Assembly: GCA_900543485.1 (NCBI GenBank)
Contig: UQRM01000040.1
Coordinates: 1-16,948 of the forward strand
DNA: 16,948 nt
Reading direction: 5' to 3'
DNA from: an uncultured Eubacterium sp.
GTDB lineage: Bacteria > Bacillota > Clostridia > Peptostreptococcales > Anaerovoracaceae
This document shows positions 1 to 7,162 of the stretch, in pieces. The translations under genes and the position numbers were made by a program. Every line of letters starts with the position of its first letter. Position 1 is the stretch's first letter. The notes below the pieces were generated by a model. That model saw only the letters and a list, made by a program, of their open reading frames with translations. It was not told the origin of the DNA and ran no database searches.

Positions 1-39
1 CATAAAGCATTCGTTTTGCTTCGTACATTATGGCACTAT

Positions 40-80
40 AAAAAAATCCCCCGATTCCAAGGGTTGGAATTCGGGGGTTT
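40..80 (-). terminator. Intrinsic terminator of the rplM-rpsI operon
   Basis: Read on the minus strand, a GC-rich stem of about 12 pairs (five C's against five G's plus an arm containing TTCCAA/TTGGAA, one bulged T) encloses a CCC loop and is followed by a run of T's (A's at 40-46 on the plus strand). It lies about 260 bases after the rpsI stop with no gene between, so it is the likely end of that transcript. The plus-strand tail is only three T's, so its main direction is minus. Confidence 0.8.
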
Positions 81-101
81 CCACACGAATGTGTTTTGCA
101 A

Positions 102-128
102 GGCTCGTTCCTCGCCGGGATAGGTCTC
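102..128. repeat. 27-bp direct repeat, copy 1
   Basis: The 27 bases starting GGCTCGTTCCTCGCC are repeated exactly at 311-337. The 180 bases between the copies are non-coding by eye and rich in small hairpins (for example ATTGCTC...GAGCAAT near 205-229 and GCGCTTCGCGC near 268). The pair may mark a duplicated or inserted 3'-UTR element downstream of rpsI. No open frame with a ribosome site is visible in 81-338. Confidence 0.85.
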
Positions 129-310
129 GAACGTCGTTGGTCGCCACGGAGCATAGCTCCTGCGACATTTACCCTAAAGGGCACAGGTGACGGCGCACGT
201 TCCATTGCTCTGCTCCTTCGGAGCAATCGCAAGGACAAGTGCTGAACGCCGTAGATTGCAGCCAATCGCGCTTCGCGCTCTTGGGCAATCCTGACGGGGG
301 ACCTTCCAAC

Positions 311-337
311 GGCTCGTTCCTCGCCGGGATAGGTCTC
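311..337. repeat. 27-bp direct repeat, copy 2, abutting the rpsI stop
   Basis: Exact second copy of the repeat at 102-128. It ends one base before the rpsI stop codon, so on the minus strand it is the first sequence of the rpsI 3' untranslated region. Confidence 0.85.
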
Positions 338-338
338 C

Positions 339-734
339 CTATCTCTTCGAGAACTGGCTTGCTCTTCTCGCCTTCTTCAGGCCGTATTTCTTTCTTTCCT
401 TCATTCTCGAATCTCTCGTAAGGAATCCGGCCGCCTTGAGGGCTGGTCTGTAAGCCTCTCTGTCAGCTTCGCAGAGTGCTCTTGAGATACCGTGCCTGAG
501 GGCTCCGGCCTGACCGGTATATCCACCGCCCTGGACCGTAGCGATAACATCGTATTTGCCTTCGCATCCAGCGATCTCAAAAGGTCTCTTCACTTCTCTC
601 TTGACGATTTCCATAGGGATATACTCATCAAGAGGCTTCTTGTTTACTGTGATATTTCCGTTACCAGGGATCAATCTAACTCTAGCAACTGAAGATTTTC
701 TTCTTCCTGTTCCGTAGTACTGTGTCTTTGCCAT
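339..734 (-). CDS. rpsI: 30S ribosomal protein S9
   Basis: Small-subunit ribosomal protein uS9, whose basic C-terminal tail reaches the P-site tRNA in the ribosome decoding region. The 131-residue product has the family signatures: the N-terminal [16 protein letters not shown] stretch, the central [19 protein letters not shown] block, the [20 protein letters not shown] block and the terminal QFSKR ending in the invariant KR. Length is normal for Firmicutes. A GGGAGG ribosome site precedes the ATG. It is the second gene of the rplM-rpsI operon, with 19 bases between them, as in most bacteria. Nothing unusual in the coding part; the 3' flank carries an unusual repeat. Confidence 0.98.
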   Translation of the reverse strand: MAKTQYYGTGRRKSSVARVRLIPGNGNITVNKKPLDEYIPMEIVKREVKRPFEIAGCEGKYDVIATVQGGGYTGQAGALRHGISRALCEADREAYRPALKAAGFLTRDSRMKERKKYGLKKARRASQFSKR

Positions 735-753
735 CGTTCAATTCCTCCCTTCC

Positions 754-1182
754 TTAAATATCCAGAACTTCCGGCTTCTGAGCCGCGTGGTTGTGCTCAG
801 GGCCTGCGTAAACCTTTAACTTCTTGTACATCTGTCTTCCCAGCTTTCCGTTAGGCATCATGCCCTTTACAGCGTGCCTTACGACTTCTGTCGGATGCTT
901 TTCCATCATCTGCTCGAAGGTCACCTCTCTGAGGCCGCCCGGATAACCGGTATGTCTCTTGTAGATCTTTTCTTTTCTCTTCTTACCTGTTACCTCTACC
1001 TTTCCAGCGTTGATAACGATGACGTAATCTCCGCAGTCAACATGAGGTGTGTAAGTCGGCTTGTTCTTTCCTCTGAGAATAGCGGCGATCTGCGATGCCA
1101 TTCTTCCCAGGTTCTTGCCTTCTGCGTCCACGACGTACCATTTACGTTCCACGTCCGCAGGCTTAGCGATAAATGAACTCAT
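754..1182 (-). CDS. rplM: 50S ribosomal protein L13
   Basis: Large-subunit ribosomal protein uL13, an early assembly protein of the 50S subunit. The 142-residue sequence shows the standard blocks: [19 protein letters not shown] near the N terminus, the [16 protein letters not shown] segment, [19 protein letters not shown], then [35 protein letters not shown]. Length matches the family. The start is supported by an AAAGGAAGAG ribosome site just upstream. It is first in the operon with rpsI, preceded by a leader of about 280 bases and a consensus-like promoter. Confidence 0.98.
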   Translation of the reverse strand: MSSFIAKPADVERKWYVVDAEGKNLGRMASQIAAILRGKNKPTYTPHVDCGDYVIVINAGKVEVTGKKRKEKIYKRHTGYPGGLREVTFEQMMEKHPTEVVRHAVKGMMPNGKLGRQMYKKLKVYAGPEHNHAAQKPEVLDI

Positions 1183-1465
1183 CTTCTCTTCCTTTCTACC
1201 TACTGGGATCGAAGCCCTGACCCGACGGGCAACGCGACTGCCCTGTTGCCATGGGCTGAAAGGTCTGTCGATCTTGTTCGGCTCTGCCTACTGGATTTCG
1301 TGTAAAGGCCCGCCTAATGGTCTGCCGGTCTCTATGGACTCGTCAGGCCTTATCAGGCGCGCTTCGCGCGAAATTTTTTCGGCGAACTAAAACTTATTTC
1401 AGCCGTGCTCGCCCGGACGGCCATCCATCCTGCTGGCACGAAAAAACTGCGTCACAACGTGACAC
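1183..1465 (-). other. Structured 5' leader of rplM-rpsI (non-coding)
   Basis: About 280 bases separate the predicted transcription start (near 1465) from rplM. No coding frame is convincing here. The stretch is GC-rich and full of potential stems, for example CGTGC...GCACG around 1402-1441, a GCGCGC/TTCGCGCG hairpin near 1358-1372 and GGCAAC...GTTGCC near 1228-1252. Autoregulatory leaders upstream of rplM are known in Firmicutes (L13 leader family), so this could be one. I cannot show that it matches that consensus. Confidence 0.4.
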
Positions 1466-1467
1466 AG
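1441..1467 (-). terminator. Hairpin plus U-tract at the very start of the rplM transcript
   Basis: On the minus strand CTGTGTCAC pairs with GTGACGCAG (nine pairs, one G-U) around a GTT loop and is followed directly by TTTTTT. It begins within a few bases of the predicted transcription start, giving either a promoter-proximal attenuator or a 5' stabilising hairpin. In the plus direction it could also act weakly, with TTATTTT after the stem. Confidence 0.5.
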
Positions 1468-1471
1468 CCTT

Positions 1472-1500
1472 ATTTTACACGTATGGTGAGGCGTTGTCAA
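1472..1500 (-). promoter_or_regulatory. Sigma-A promoter of rplM-rpsI
   Basis: Minus strand: perfect -35 TTGACA (1495-1500), 17-base spacer, -10 TAAAAT (1472-1477). Expected start of transcription is near 1465. This is the strongest promoter-like sequence in the window, as expected for ribosomal protein genes. Confidence 0.85.
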
Positions 1501-1570
1501 AGGTTTTTTCAGCAAGAGTTGCTCTAACCGTTCCCTGTAAACATATGCCCAAACTCTTCCCTAGATGAGA

Positions 1571-2050
1571 TCAGTGGTTCCTGTCAAGTTCCTTCATCAA
1601 CTTACCATTGATCATCTGCAAGCGTTTAACTTCGCTGCGCAATCCTGTTATGATCGCTCGCTGCTCCTCTATAGTCTTCCACAGAAGCTTCCTGTTCTCA
1701 TTCATCTCCTCAGCAACATCGTTCTCATCCCTTTCGGCTTGGACCAGCTCTTTATCCTTCATCTCCGCTTCATGTGACATGCCGGTATCAGCGTACAATC
1801 CCAACGTCCCTGCCTCAAAAGACTCTCTCCATCTGTAACTGGCCCGTTCTATACGCTTGGATCCCAGTATTTTTAAATCAAATCCCGCCGAACGAAATAT
1901 GTTCCCCGGCTTTTCGCCCATGAAGTACTGCTCCACGAAATATTTCTTGAAAGAGTCGGAATATACTATCCTATCCTCGTTGACCGATATCACGTTGGGA
2001 TTTTTCTTCAATATCTTTATCTCTTCTTGAGTAAGTTTTCCCCTTCCCAT
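1571..2050 (-). CDS. HTH and coiled-coil protein related to IS3-type OrfA
   Basis: A 159-residue protein. Residues about 28-75 carry a transposase-type helix-turn-helix (YSDSFKKYFVEQYFMGEKP, then IFRSAGFD and the KRIERASYRWRES segment) of the kind found in the OrfA subunit of IS3 elements and in Clostridial 'HTH domain' proteins. Residues about 95-157 are charged and heptad-like, probably a coiled coil for dimerisation. Known family role: DNA binding and partnering with the OrfB integrase. Here no OrfB, terminal inverted repeat or target duplication is visible, so it is either an orphan relic or a domesticated DNA-binding protein. A GGGAAAGGGAAAA stretch precedes the ATG. It lies 57 bases after cpsD on the same strand, separated by a terminator. 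Confidence 0.65.
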   Translation of the reverse strand: MGRGKLTQEEIKILKKNPNVISVNEDRIVYSDSFKKYFVEQYFMGEKPGNIFRSAGFDLKILGSKRIERASYRWRESFEAGTLGLYADTGMSHEAEMKDKELVQAERDENDVAEEMNENRKLLWKTIEEQRAIITGLRSEVKRLQMINGKLMKELDRNH

Positions 2051-2072
2051 GATTTTCCCTTTCCCGACATTT

Positions 2073-2096
2073 AAAACGGCGGTAGTATCACCGCCG
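2073..2096 (-). terminator. Intrinsic terminator after cpsD
   Basis: Minus strand: CGGCGGT, loop of six, ACCGCCG, then TTTT. Seven perfect GC-rich pairs. It separates the capsule operon from the HTH gene, although read-through is possible because the T-tract is short. Confidence 0.75.
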
Positions 2097-2099
2097 GCA

Positions 2100-2105
2100 A
2101 TTATA
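2100..2105 (-). promoter_or_regulatory. Possible -10 box (TATAAT) for the HTH gene
   Basis: A perfect TATAAT on the minus strand lies just after the cpsD stop and just before the terminator hairpin. The sequence 17 bases upstream (TATGGA) is a poor -35, so this is only a possible separate promoter for the HTH gene. Confidence 0.3.
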
Positions 2106-2107
2106 CT

Positions 2108-2794
2108 CTACTTGCCGTACTCTCCATAATATTTATAATAGTATCCACTGCTTTCTACGCGAACTTTATTGAGCACCGCACCCAATATCCTGCATCCGGT
2201 CCGCTCCAACTGTTGTTTGACGTTGACCGCCGCTCTGTGACTTGTGTTGTCATTTTCTATCACTATGACTGCTCCATCACAGTAAGGCGCTATGACAGCA
2301 GCATCTATGACCGCCCCCAGAGGCGGTGCATCTATTATCACCATATCGAACTTGTCACGCAATGTCCACATGAGCTTTTCAAACAGCACATTCCCCAGCA
2401 ATTCCGTAGGGTTAGGAGATAGAGGCCCAGTAAGAATGACATTGAAATGCGGGATATTGGTACTGCAGAGAATGTCATCGATAGTAGCCTGTCCCGACAA
2501 ATAGTGGCTGAGGCCTCCCACCCTCTTATGAGTCGCCTGAGCCTTATAACGGCTCAGCATGACAGATTTTCTCAGATCCGCATCTACCAGCACCACGCTT
2601 TTCCCACTTTCCGCGATAGAACGAGCTAATTCAAATGTAACGGTGCTCTTTCCCTCATCAGGACCACAGCTGGTGAAAAGGATGGTTTTTATATCAGCTC
2701 CGCAAAACTGCAGATTAGTCCTCAGAGAATTGAAGGCTTCTCTACGCGCATACTCCGGTTCTTTGAGCTTATTGAAAATTATCTGGTTTCCCAT
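2108..2794 (-). CDS. cpsD: CpsD/CapB-type bacterial tyrosine (BY) kinase
   Basis: Cytoplasmic autophosphorylating tyrosine kinase that controls capsule/exopolysaccharide chain length. The 228 residues show the BY-kinase order: a variant Walker A (SCGPDEGKST, residues about 42-51, with Asp where Gly is usual), Walker A' (VVLVDADLRKS), Walker B (MVIIDAPPLG), and a C-terminal tyrosine cluster SGYYYKYYGEYGK, the usual phosphorylation target. An N-terminal segment with RREAFNSLRTNLQF matches the interaction helix of the family. Its ATG follows the TAG of the cpsC gene with no gap, so translation is probably coupled; the two proteins act as a membrane complex. It is the last gene of the operon. Confidence 0.93.
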   Translation of the reverse strand: MGNQIIFNKLKEPEYARREAFNSLRTNLQFCGADIKTILFTSCGPDEGKSTVTFELARSIAESGKSVVLVDADLRKSVMLSRYKAQATHKRVGGLSHYLSGQATIDDILCSTNIPHFNVILTGPLSPNPTELLGNVLFEKLMWTLRDKFDMVIIDAPPLGAVIDAAVIAPYCDGAVIVIENDNTSHRAAVNVKQQLERTGCRILGAVLNKVRVESSGYYYKYYGEYGK

Positions 2795-3520
2795 CTACTT
2801 ATCCGCCTTTCCAGCTTTACGCTTCTTTTTTTTCTTTTTGCCCTTGCCTTCATATGGAACGACTGCCAGCGTATTGAGCCCCAGATAACGCTCCACATCC
2901 TCTGTAGATCTTATCTTGTCGTTGAAAACGTACATGACCACTATCACTCCTGCTGACAGGATGGCGCCCAACAGGAATGCTATCATGATATTCTTGGCTT
3001 TTTCCGGTTTGACAGGCGCGTCAGGTCGATGGGCCACTTCCACTACGCTAGGTTCGTCAGTCTGCATGATGTCAGAAATCCGTTTTTTTGCCACTTCCGA
3101 AAGTTCGTTAGCTATCTGTGTGGCCCGCCTTGCGTCAGTATCCTGAACGCTTATGTTGAGTATCCTGGTGTCAGCCGGATTTTCCACAGTTATCTTAGCC
3201 AGCAGTTCCTCATAATTCTCATCGAGATCAAGATTTTCGATGACATCCTCCACCACAGGCCTGCTCTGTATCAGTTCCAGGTAGTCCAGCGCCAGCGACG
3301 ACCCCATCTGGATGTCCGCCAGGGACGTGATGGATGTGGACTGGGTCAGTATGTAAAGCCTGGACGTGGATTCATACACGGGGTCTGCCAGGAAAAAGCT
3401 GTACACGGCGGAACCGGCTGCGAAGACCACAGCGCTAAGTATGATTATGAGTATCTTTTTCTTCAGGACATGAAATATCTCTCGCAGATCTATTTCAATT
3501 TCTTCTCTTTCATAGTCCAT
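2795..3520 (-). CDS. cpsC: CpsC/Wzz-type chain-length determinant, kinase activator
   Basis: Membrane polysaccharide co-polymerase. The 241 residues contain a short cytoplasmic head (EIDLREIFHVLKKK), a first membrane helix at about 23-46, an extracellular loop with the Wzz pattern (DPVYESTSRLYILTQ, and later TRILNISVQDTDARRATQIAN), the proline-containing motif before the second helix (APVKPEKAKN), the second helix at about 178-200, then a cytoplasmic tail ending in a very basic lysine run (KGKKKKKKRKAGKADK). In Gram-positives the cytoplasmic tail activates the partner BY-kinase encoded next door. AAAGGAGAC precedes the ATG. A gap of 53 bases from cpsB holds two imperfect copies of ATGGCYTCCATYTATATA. 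Confidence 0.92.
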   Translation of the reverse strand: MDYEREEIEIDLREIFHVLKKKILIIILSAVVFAAGSAVYSFFLADPVYESTSRLYILTQSTSITSLADIQMGSSLALDYLELIQSRPVVEDVIENLDLDENYEELLAKITVENPADTRILNISVQDTDARRATQIANELSEVAKKRISDIMQTDEPSVVEVAHRPDAPVKPEKAKNIMIAFLLGAILSAGVIVVMYVFNDKIRSTEDVERYLGLNTLAVVPYEGKGKKKKKKRKAGKADK

Positions 3521-3573
3521 TGGTTCTGTCTCCTTTTAAATCGATATGGCCTCCATCTATATATGGCTTCCAT

Positions 3574-4308
3574 TTATATATACTGATTCCTGACTATTTT
3601 CAGTACATTGGTATGGACGATACGTTCCACTGTCTCCTCATCTGACAAGGCTATCATCCTTCGGACCGCCGTCTTCATCAACGGTTTACGGCTGGTACAG
3701 TTGTGACAATCGCTGGCAACAAAATGTATGCACCCTTCCCGCAGGAGTCTGGTGCACCAGGCGGTGCGCTTATCGAATTTGCTTCCCATGAAGCTGTTAG
3801 TGTTGACCTGTATGTAGGCGCCCAGCTCGATTAACCTTTTGATCTCATCCAGCTTTTTCTGCAGGGCTTCGTACCTTTCCACATGAGCGAGAATAGGCCT
3901 GTACCCGGCCATCACCAGAGAGCGCACGGCATTGATTATCACGTCCAGCTCTTCCTTTACGGAAAACTCGATGAGTACATAGCTGGTTCCTCCGATTGTC
4001 AGGGCCTTCTTTTTGTCAAGATCTTCCACAATACCGGGGGAATAATATATCTCGTTGCCCGTATAGACTTTCATGTCGCCGTGTATTTTCATCACCTTTT
4101 CCCGAAGCTGATGGCATGCCTTTACAGACTTGTCCCTGTCGTATCCCGGATTTCGAAGCCCGTAGTGAGGCGTCGCCACTATCACACGTATCCCTTCATC
4201 ATAGGCCATACCGGCCATCTTCAGCGCCTCCTCCATGCTGGACGCGCCGTCATCGATACCGGGAACGATGTGAGTGTGGATGTCCATGTATCTCCATCTT
4301 CTCCCCAC
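3574..4308 (-). CDS. cpsB: CpsB/YwqE-type PHP tyrosine-protein phosphatase
   Basis: Manganese-dependent PHP-fold phosphotyrosine phosphatase that dephosphorylates the CpsD kinase. Metal-binding motifs are present in order: DIHTHIVPGIDDG at the N terminus, VATPHYG, the GNEIYYS segment, PILAHVERYEAL, QVNTNSFMG and VASDCHN near the C terminus. Length (244 residues) is normal. Two starts are possible: a GTG at 4308 with GAGGTGA placed over the upstream stop codon, or an ATG at 4287 that begins MDIHTH as in most homologues. I give the longer form. It is tightly packed behind the LCP gene (11 bases), so the pair is co-transcribed. Confidence 0.92.
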   Translation of the reverse strand: MGRRWRYMDIHTHIVPGIDDGASSMEEALKMAGMAYDEGIRVIVATPHYGLRNPGYDRDKSVKACHQLREKVMKIHGDMKVYTGNEIYYSPGIVEDLDKKKALTIGGTSYVLIEFSVKEELDVIINAVRSLVMAGYRPILAHVERYEALQKKLDEIKRLIELGAYIQVNTNSFMGSKFDKRTAWCTRLLREGCIHFVASDCHNCTSRKPLMKTAVRRMIALSDEETVERIVHTNVLKIVRNQYI

Positions 4309-4319
4309 AGGTCACCTCA

Positions 4320-5474
4320 CTATTGGCTGTACCCGGTCATGGACTGGATCCTGCTGCTTATATCCAGCACAGTCTGGGTCGGCACGTAATCCGTCTGACC
4401 GAAGAACTCGGAATGAAGCTGGGAAACGTTGGTCTGAAGCGTCACAGGAACGCCGTAATATATGGAATCGTGCATCCAGTCGGATGTATCGTAAGGCCAG
4501 CATGTGTTATAGCTTATCTCCATGGACATGATATCCTGCAGCGTATCGATCATGCGATTGCGGCTCATGTTTGTATCAGTCTTCGGCAGCATGTCATCCA
4601 GGATGGATACCAGCTGGCTCTCCTTCATTGTCTTCACCTTGTCAAAGGCCGCCTTGAGGACGATCTGCATACGCTCATTTCGCCTGTGGTCGCCTTCGGC
4701 AGAGTCCTTTCTTATCCTGGAATACGCCACAGCCTGATTTCCATTCAACGTCTGCAGTCCGGCACCGCTGAGCTTTTCCCCTTCCGCGATGGCACCGTTG
4801 ACGTAGCTGACTTCACTGTCGAGAACTTCCACTTCGACACCGCCGATGGCATCGACGAAATCACGGACGGCCTCCCAGGTGAGGGATATGCCTTCCCTTA
4901 TGTTGAGGTCCAGGTTCCTGTTGAGAGCCTTTATGCTCCTGTTCATGCCGCCGTAGGCGTAGGCGTGATTCACCTTGTCGAGGGTGCCGCCGTCATCGGT
5001 CTGCAGGTAGGTGTCCCTGTACACCGAGAACATCTTTACATCGTCGGTCTTCTCATTGATGCTTATCACTATCATGCCGTCGCTTCTGTGGCCTGTGCTG
5101 GAGTCAGCCTCCTTGGCATCTATTCCGAAGAGAGCGATGTTGCGGTAATCAGCCAGCTGCTCATCTACCACTGGATCGATGCCCAGAGATTCGTCGCCGT
5201 ATACCGTTGCTTCTTCCTCCGTATCCACCTTGACCGTCTCCGGCTCTTCATTACCCCGCGTTACGCCGATGGCGATGATGACCGCCAGGGCGGCGAGAGC
5301 TACGATGATGGCGATGATTATTATGAGCCTGCTTTTCTTCTTCGGTCCACCCGGCTGCCCGCTCTGGGGCGCGCCTTGAGGGTTGCTTTTCGGAGCGCTC
5401 TGAGGTTTATTCTGCTGGGCGCTCTGAGGGGCGCTCTGCTGACTCTGTGTCTTGTTGTTTTCTTCGGTATTCAT
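4320..5474 (-). CDS. LytR-CpsA-Psr (LCP) family glycopolymer ligase
   Basis: Membrane-anchored enzyme that transfers undecaprenyl-linked glycopolymer onto peptidoglycan. Of 384 residues, the first 45 are a low-complexity Gln/Pro/Ser cytoplasmic tail with repeated PQSAP-like units, followed by KKKSR and one membrane helix (about 49-70). The extracellular catalytic domain shows NIALFGID, GHRSDGMIVISIN, SVYRDTYLQ, KVNHAYAYGG, FVDAIGGVEVEV, and the Arg-rich AYSRIR...GDHRRNERMQIVLKA block that binds the lipid pyrophosphate. It is the first gene of the operon (CpsA position). AAGGAGAC precedes the ATG. The repetitive tail is longer than typical and might be a site for partner binding. Confidence 0.93.
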   Translation of the reverse strand: MNTEENNKTQSQQSAPQSAQQNKPQSAPKSNPQGAPQSGQPGGPKKKSRLIIIIAIIVALAALAVIIAIGVTRGNEEPETVKVDTEEEATVYGDESLGIDPVVDEQLADYRNIALFGIDAKEADSSTGHRSDGMIVISINEKTDDVKMFSVYRDTYLQTDDGGTLDKVNHAYAYGGMNRSIKALNRNLDLNIREGISLTWEAVRDFVDAIGGVEVEVLDSEVSYVNGAIAEGEKLSGAGLQTLNGNQAVAYSRIRKDSAEGDHRRNERMQIVLKAAFDKVKTMKESQLVSILDDMLPKTDTNMSRNRMIDTLQDIMSMEISYNTCWPYDTSDWMHDSIYYGVPVTLQTNVSQLHSEFFGQTDYVPTQTVLDISSRIQSMTGYSQ

Positions 5475-5615
5475 GGTTGTCTCCTTTAAGTGTGACTGTT
5501 TTGCGGTTATCTATGCGAATCAAGTTCAAAGATTTTTGCACTAGCCTAACGTAACCTGTACCACAGACCGTAACAGATCATAGATCATAAGGCTGGTTTT
5601 TCTTTTTTAAACTTA

Positions 5616-5636
5616 TTGTTTAGTTTTTCTTAACAA
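5616..5636. repeat. Inverted repeat, possible operator
   Basis: TTGTTTAG and CTTAACAA face each other around five T's; arms pair with a single mismatch. Symmetry and AT-richness fit a repressor operator in this divergent promoter region, but no cognate regulator is identified. Confidence 0.4.
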
Positions 5637-5646
5637 AGTATATAAT

Positions 5647-5670
5647 AAAAACCCCCGGAGCGCAAGGGGT
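5647..5670 (-). terminator. Minus-strand terminator-like hairpin
   Basis: On the minus strand ACCCC pairs with GGGGT around a ten-base loop and is followed by TTTTATT. It would stop antisense transcription coming from the ATPase side before it enters the capsule operon, or act as an attenuator. Confidence 0.45.
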
Positions 5671-5790
5671 GAAAGGCAGGTATTTACAGTTGGAGGGATA
5701 AAAAAGTCTGCAGGGCAGTAAAGGCACAGGCAGACAAAGTTCATTGCCGAGAGCTTTCTGGCTAAAATACGATTATATCTTATTTTGGTC

Positions 5791-5818
5791 TTGTTTTTAA
5801 CTTTTTTTAGACTATAAT
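5791..5818 (+). promoter_or_regulatory. Promoter of the DUF4143-type ATPase gene
   Basis: -35 TTGTTT (5791-5796), 16-base spacer, perfect -10 TATAAT (5813-5818). Transcription would start near 5825, leaving a leader of under 30 bases with GGAGG at 5841-5845. Confidence 0.65.
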
Positions 5819-5852
5819 AAAATTAAGTAGATTTTAATCTGGAGGTTCGAAC

Positions 5853-7076
5853 ATGCCATATATCAGAAGAGATCTTGAAGAGAAAATCCTATCGTTATCC
5901 GAAGAATATTCGGCCATTCTTATCACTGGCCCAAGACAGGTGGGGAAAACTACTGTTTTGCGTCAGCTAATGCAGGAAAACAGGACTTATGTAACACTCG
6001 ATGATCTTGAAGATCGCGCCATGGCCAGAAATGATCCCGCGCTTTTCCTTCAAATACATGATCGTCCGATCCTTATCGACGAAGTGCAGTATGCTCCACA
6101 GCTTTTCTCATATATAAAGATGGAAATCGACAACGGCGTTGAACCGGGGAGCTTCTGGCTTACCGGCTCTCAGGCCTTCCATATGATGGAACTTGCCCAG
6201 GAGTCACTGGCCGGGAGAGTAGCCCTGCTTCACATGTCATCCTTATCACAGCACGAAATTTATGGCAGCGGAAACACTTCGCCTTTTTTAATCAATCCGA
6301 ATGCGCTAAAGGAAAGAGTCAAAACGCACACACCTGCGGATATGCAGGAGATCTATCAGCGCATCTGGAAGGGATCCATGCCTGCGTTGGTCAGCGGCCG
6401 TTTTTCCGACCGGGATGTTTTTTACAGCAGTTACCTTCAGACCTATATTGAAAGAGATGTCAGTGAGCTTGTCAATTTGACTGACAAACTGATATTCCGT
6501 GATTTCATCCGCGCAGCAGCCTGCCGTGTCGGTCAATTGCTGAACATCCACAGCATCGCTCAGGATGTGGGAGTCTCCGATGATACCGCCAAACGTTGGC
6601 TGCAGGTTTTAGAAAAATCGGATATTATTTTCTATCTTCGCCCCTACTCCAACAACCTTCTGAAGCGCACAGTAAAAACCCCTAAGCTGTACTTTTTTGA
6701 TACCGGGCTTGTTGCTTATCTTACAAAATACAGCTCACCTGATATTTTGGTAAACGGGGCGTTGAACGGCGCGATCCTTGAAAATTATGCGGTGTCGGAA
6801 CTTTTGAAAACTTACCAAAACAACGCAAAAGAATGTCTTCTATGGTATTATCGCGATAAAGAGGGACATGAAATAGATATGATCATGGAAAGTGACGGCG
6901 TTTTGCATCCGCTGGAAATAAAGCGGTCTGCCAATCCCGGCAGCGAACTGATCGGTGCGTTCGATATTTTGAGCAAAGGCAGCGTTCCCAAAGGGAAAGG
7001 CGCGGTTCTCTGCATGCGTCCCACGCTATCCGCTATAAACAGCGAGAATTATATTGTCCCGATTTGGATGATATAA
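5853..7076 (+). CDS. AAA_14 ATPase with DUF4143 domain
   Basis: A 407-residue P-loop ATPase of the widespread AAA_14/DUF4143 family; cellular role of the family is not settled. Walker A is LITGPRQVGKTT (residues about 24-34), Walker B is ILIDEVQYAP (about 74-83), followed by the sensor-like FWLTGSQAFHMM. The middle part contains YLQTYIERDV and a winged-helix-like segment (SIAQDVGVSDDTAKRWLQVLE). The C-terminal part has YFFDTGLVAYL and a PD-(D/E)XK-like core, HEIDMIMESDG followed by HPLEIKRS, suggesting a nuclease fold that may be active or degenerate. Start is fixed by GGAGG seven bases before the ATG. It is monocistronic and converges on the next ATPase gene. Confidence 0.9.
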   Translation: MPYIRRDLEEKILSLSEEYSAILITGPRQVGKTTVLRQLMQENRTYVTLDDLEDRAMARNDPALFLQIHDRPILIDEVQYAPQLFSYIKMEIDNGVEPGSFWLTGSQAFHMMELAQESLAGRVALLHMSSLSQHEIYGSGNTSPFLINPNALKERVKTHTPADMQEIYQRIWKGSMPALVSGRFSDRDVFYSSYLQTYIERDVSELVNLTDKLIFRDFIRAAACRVGQLLNIHSIAQDVGVSDDTAKRWLQVLEKSDIIFYLRPYSNNLLKRTVKTPKLYFFDTGLVAYLTKYSSPDILVNGALNGAILENYAVSELLKTYQNNAKECLLWYYRDKEGHEIDMIMESDGVLHPLEIKRSANPGSELIGAFDILSKGSVPKGKGAVLCMRPTLSAINSENYIVPIWMI

Positions 7077-7108
7077 GATCCGGGAAATCCGGTGTGAGCA
7101 GTATGGTG

Positions 7109-7142
7109 TGCCGGATTTTGGGATGTGGTCCGGAATCCGGCA
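7109..7142. terminator. Hairpin between convergent ATPase genes
   Basis: TGCCGGATT and AATCCGGCA form a nine-pair inverted repeat in the 86-base gap between the two convergent genes. There is no clear T-run on either side, so it is a weak or factor-assisted bidirectional terminator candidate. Confidence 0.4.
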
Positions 7143-7162
7143 AGAACAGACGAGCCACTGTT

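Larger units (their letters stand above)
5475..5852. other. Divergent intergenic region (378 bp) without a gene
   Basis: Separates the minus-strand capsule operon from the plus-strand ATPase gene. It holds a perfect-arm-length inverted repeat at 5616-5636, a minus-strand terminator-like hairpin at 5647-5670, a plus-strand promoter at 5791-5818 and a possible second TATAAT at 5641-5646. No clear promoter for the LCP gene could be fixed; TATGAT boxes occur on the minus strand near 5578-5592 but lack a good -35. A GTCTGC/GCAGAC stem (5708-5734) is also possible. Confidence 0.6.

Noticed and set aside
101..240. Possible tRNA or rRNA fragment (GTTCGAGACC-like string on the minus strand)
   Set aside because: No cloverleaf can be folded around it, and the string belongs to a 27-bp repeat that also lies next to rpsI.
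1571..2050. Complete IS3 element around the HTH gene
   Set aside because: No OrfB integrase frame with DDE motifs, no terminal inverted repeats and no target duplication were found.
3996..5489. A 497-codon plus-strand open frame over cpsB and the LCP gene
   Set aside because: It is the antisense shadow of two well-recognised minus-strand genes; composition (rich in His, Arg, Leu, Val) and lack of a ribosome site show it is not coding.
5647..5790. Possible riboswitch or small RNA before the ATPase gene
   Set aside because: Some stems are present, but no known aptamer core could be recognised and a nearer promoter gives a short leader.
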